Positions 60,163 through 64,000 of a stretch of 64,000 bases of DNA are shown here, in pieces. The translations under genes were made by a program, and so were the position numbers. The stretch's first letter is position 1. Each line of letters starts with the position of its first letter. The notes beneath the pieces were generated by a model that was not told the DNA's origin, did no database searches, and saw nothing but the letters and a program-made list of their open reading frames with translations. The stretch is from Branchiostoma belcheri (taxonomy: Eukaryota; Chordata; Leptocardii; Amphioxiformes; Branchiostomatidae): NCBI RefSeq assembly GCF_001625305.1, contig NW_017804109.1:52534-116533 (forward strand), given 5' to 3'.

Positions 60163-60889
60163 GAATGATGAAACTCCATCTGGTCATCCCACAGACATAT
60201 CATTACCAGCTCTGCCTCTAACGAAATTTACCTCTCTGTAATTGGTGCATGATTTATGTCGTCTGTGGGGAACGTTTCCGCTTTAGGTGTTTTACTCACC
60301 AATAAGCCTGAATTATTGAGTTCCCAGCCACTGTTTGGAGTCCGTGAAGAGCAATTAAGATTACCTGCAGACGGCAACAATTTCGCGGTATTGTACTCGC
60401 GCTGCCACGGAGATTACGTCTGCGAGGGACGTAAGGCTCTATTTATTGGACGATTTGTCAAGGCCTGTGTCATAATCCGCATAAGAATGGTTGCGATCAA
60501 TCCCCGGAAGAGAAATTGACGAAGGATATTTACGCTGGCTGCTGAGACTCATCGGGCTCCAATCTAACAAAAACTTCAGTTAAATTCCTCGGAGTAGGCA
60601 TTGATTTTTATTAGGCTTAGCCATTACAATAGAGGGTGTGTTGGAACAGATGTTACCGCCTTCAAGGCCACCATACAAACAGGAGCAAAAATATTACAAG
60701 AAATAATTGATCTGTAATATTACATACACAGAATAAGTACATTTAAACAAGTATGTGTGCTCAAACTCTACAAAGCCTATACAAATGTGAATATATAATA
60801 GGAACGTGGGGAGGAAGCAGATCTGCGATGAAGTTTTACCTTTATATATATTCATTGCAACGAAAGATTTTTGGCCTTATCTTTCCTCA
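60163..60889. other. Intergenic, nothing recognised
   Basis: An 87-codon open frame at 60256-60519 has no recognisable similarity and is not called as a gene. Confidence 0.45.
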
Positions 60890-62290
60890 TTTACCTATAC
60901 CTGTAAAGATAACGTTTACAAAAATCTTCTAAAGATTCTTTGTTGATACCGAACAATAAGTGTCTTACAGTCTGAAAGAGAAGATTGAGTACTAGGTGTG
61001 ATTGATCGAGTGCCAGGTGTAATAATTATTCTAATTGAATTTTCAAGTTTTTTTTCTTGGCCCCTTATCTTTTCCTCATTTACCTAAACCTGTAAAGATA
61101 ACGTTTACAAAGATCTTTGTTGATACCGAACAATAAGTGCCTTACAGTCTGAAAAAGAAGATTGACTGAGTACCAGGTGTGATTGATTGAGTCCCAGGTG
61201 TAATAATTATTCTGACTGAATTTTCAAGTTTTTTTTTCTTGGCCCCTTATCTTTCCTCATTTACCTAAACCTGTAAAGATAACGTTTACAAAGATCTTTG
61301 TTGATACCGAACAATAAGTGCCTTACAGTCTGAAAAAGAAGATTGACTGAGTACCAGGTGTGATTGATTGAGTCCCAGGTGTAATAATTATTCTGACTGA
61401 ATTTTCAAGTTTTTTTTTCTTGGCCCCTTATCTTTCCTCATTTACCTAAACCTGTAAAGATAACGTTTACAAAGATCTTTGTTGATACCGAACAATAAGT
61501 GCCTTACAGTCTGAAAAAGAAGATTGACTGAGTACCAGGTGTGATTGATTGAGTCCCAGGTGTAATAATTATTCTGACTGAATTTTCAAGTTTTTTTTTC
61601 TTGGCCCCTTATCTTTCCTCATTTACCTAAACCTGTAAAGATAACGTTTACAAAGATCTTTGTTGATACCGAACAATAAGTGCCTTACAGTCTGAAAAAG
61701 AAGATTGACTGAGTACCAGGTGTGATTGATTGAGTCCCAGGTGTAATAATTATTCTGACTGAATTTTCAAGTTTTTTTTTCTTGGCCCCTTATCTTTCCT
61801 CATTTACCTAAACCTGTAAAGATAACGTTTACAAAGATCTTTGTTGATACCGAACAATAAGTGCCTTACAGTCTGAAAAAGAAGATTGACTGAGTACCAG
61901 GTGTGATTGATTGAGTCCCAGGTGTAATAATTATTCTGACTGAATTTTCAAGTTTTTTTTTCTTGGGCGCCTTATCTTTCCTCATTTACCTAAACCTGTA
62001 AAGATAACGTTTACAAAGATCTTTGTTGATACCGAACAATAAGTGTCTTATAGTCTGAAAGAGAAGATTGACTGAGTACCAGGTGTGATAATTGTTCTGA
62101 TTGAATTTTCAACTTTTTTTTCTTGGCGCCTTATCTTTCCTTAAAGTTAACGTTTACAGGTTTAGGTAAAAGATTCTTTGTTGATACCAAACAATAAGTG
62201 TCTTATAGTCTGAAAGAGAAGATTGACTGAGTACCAGGTGTGATTGATTGAGTCCCAGGTGTGATAATTTTCCTGATTGAATTTTACCGG
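60890..62290 (+). repeat. ~179-bp tandem array, eight monomers
   Basis: GATACCGAACAATAAGTG (or a near copy) recurs near 60944, 61124, 61303, 61482, 61661, 61840, 62029 and 62184. The central monomers are virtually identical at a strict 179-bp period; the outer ones diverge. Each has TTTACCTAAACCTGTAAAG, a T8-9 tract and CAGGTGTGATTGATTGAGT. In the last monomer a ~30-bp piece (about 62140-62170) is inverted. Confidence 0.95.
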
Positions 62291-64000
62291 CTGCTGATGA
62301 CTATCTGCTACAGACTTAAGCTCATCACCCTGCTCTAATGTCATTAGTACTCCCCTTATGTTGATAGATGTCATATTTTTCTAATCAAATCTTTGCAGAT
62401 AACGATTGCAATCTTGTTAAGGAATATCGATGGTCTTATTTCATATAACAATATTGTGCCCCACCGTCTTGCGTAACGTTTATCTATAGACAGCAGATGG
62501 GTTTGTAAAAGGGATTTAAATACACAGCGAGTTTGTGGAATGTTATATGGTGTGGCTACACCGGCAGCCGTGGGTTGGCCTAAGTTGTGATCGATCTAAG
62601 AACAATTGGAATTTATCACTGGCACTCAATACAGATCCTCCCACGAGTTGCCTTTGAAAAGTTTTTATTACTCGCTCGAGCTTCCGGGGCTATATTGCTG
62701 TCAAGCAGTGTGGAAGAAAAATGGGTCAGGGATGTATATTACGAAGTTCCTCTCAGGGTGCAATCCATCTGGTAGCGTCTCGACGGTATCGACATTTCTG
62801 TGGCATTGATGGATGGAGATGCTGGAGTCGGACTCTATTGTATCAGTGAAAACACGCAGGGAAGGTTCACAAGTCTTAAATAGTAGTTTTGTTTTACCCT
62901 GGGGTCTCTAAGAGACCATGCCTCTGCATTTGCAGAGCATTGTGGGCTGACTAAAGTTTGCGGAAGGTGGCTTACTGACTACCCGTCTGGCGTCCCATCG
63001 GTCTTAGCAGACTAAGGGTACAGAGGAGGTGATAAATAGTCTGACACGACAAGGAAGAAAGAGAAAAAAGGCTTAGGAAAACTTGAGGTAAAGGAAGATG
63101 GATTGTATGTTTCAAAGTCTGGTAGACATCGTAGTCTCTCCAGGTCCGTTTTCATCCCGACCAAATGGAGATAATATCTTACGGGATGTTGGAAAAGCTC
63201 AGTGGAAGTTCAGCCACTGTAACAAAGAGGCCACACGGCAACGGCAGCAATTAGCACGGCTTACTTTGTCACAGCACAAAACCACAAATGGATGCCTTTA
63301 TCAACATTGATGTTCCCCTGGCAGTGCGCGGAAGCTGACATCCATCAAAAACCAATTAAAAGTGACAATGACGCTGCGAAAACGACAGAGCTTACCCATA
63401 ATCACATCTATCATTTCCGGTGTACCTGAGATTGCCAACAGTAGGGGACAAAATAACGCTACCGGTTCTCTTCAAAATCGATCATTTTCAAAACCCTTTG
63501 AATCTGATAAAAGGAAGCAGTAATATTGCACGTTATTTCGCAACTTTGGATGAATTAAAACTTGTGAGAATCCTGTCACGCCATCTTTGATTTTTGCTGT
63601 ATCCAAGTGCCAGAATATTCTTGCTTTGTATTAACAACGAATTTTCGACCGAATCTTTTGCGGCCGGAATGGCTCGTAGCATGGGACTGAAAGTTTCCTT
63701 CTGTAGAGAAGACGAATTATTCTAAAGCCTTGATGTTTTATACGGCCGTCCTGAAAGACGCCACGGGGACTCTTAGATGAATTTTGAACACCACGAAGGA
63801 CTGACATGTGAGCAGCGCATGGGATTTCGCTGCTATCCACTAAGCATGACTTGTGGCACGTTATACTATTAGGTCTTGAACATACATGTCTGCTAGAGAC
63901 TTCATCCTAGGCGACAATAATCGTCAAACAATCACAGTATTCCCGTGCCAATACCAGAGACTCAGAGACTGTCATCTAAGCCTTTCTGGGTATATAGGCT
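62291..64000. other. Intergenic, nothing recognised
   Basis: Short frames only. No domain, repeat or RNA gene is recognised up to the window end. Confidence 0.5.

Noticed and set aside
60890-62290. CRISPR-like regularly spaced repeats
   Set aside because: The whole 179-bp unit repeats, with no unique spacers, and the context is eukaryotic. It is a satellite-type array.

Overview
This is a eukaryotic genomic window, most likely from a lancelet (amphioxus) or a similar marine deuterostome. Evidence: one multi-exon gene whose 68-bp and 83-bp exons match the conserved exon plan of animal GABA-A/glycine receptor genes; an intronless transmembrane leucine-rich-repeat gene; tRNA-derived SINEs; CR1/L2-like LINE tails; many foldback MITEs; and several minisatellites. 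The species call is an inference. There are no bacterial-type operons.

Layout. 1-9.4 kb is repeat-rich: a ~177-bp tandem array at 1.8-3.9 kb, a 190-bp foldback element with a 9-bp target duplication at 3.95-4.14 kb, a second copy of the array family at 5.8-6.2 kb, a ~20-bp minisatellite at 7.0-7.25 kb and a LINE 3' end at 7.85-8.0 kb. 9.9-11.76 kb (minus strand) is a single-exon LRR receptor-like gene. 11.8-22.1 kb is intergenic, with foldback elements at 12.7, 15.1 and 21.7 kb and TA/TG/GA microsatellites. 22.19-47.09 kb (plus strand) is one Cys-loop ligand-gated anion-channel gene in eight exons, with a 16.3-kb first intron. 47.1-64 kb has no recognised gene. It holds a SINE at 49.8 kb, the C-terminus and tail of a LINE reverse transcriptase at 55.1-55.6 kb, a ~1.8-kb inverted-repeat structure at 56.9-58.7 kb, a LINE tail with a recognisable empty site at 60.1 kb and a ~179-bp tandem array at 60.9-62.3 kb.

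The channel gene was assembled from the sequence by splice sites, reading phase and homology. Its exon lengths are 196, 68, 230, 83, 156, 171 (up to 411), 341 and 201 nt. The phases agree throughout and give 481 codons plus stop, or 561 codons plus stop if all units of an in-frame repeat are included.

The most interesting observation is exon 6. It is a symmetric phase 1-1 exon that inserts an eight-cysteine module into loop C of the ligand-binding domain. Its 5' edge lies in a 48-bp minisatellite, and every unit carries a splice acceptor fused to a donor-like sequence (CAG|GTAAAG) while keeping the reading frame. Repeats also shape other splice sites of this gene: the exon 2 donor is triplicated, the exon 3 acceptor abuts a duplicated SINE-like unit, a 118-bp TA run follows the exon 7 donor, and a SINE ends 37 bp before exon 8. 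I did not run any search, and alignments to glycine and GABA-A receptors were made by eye.
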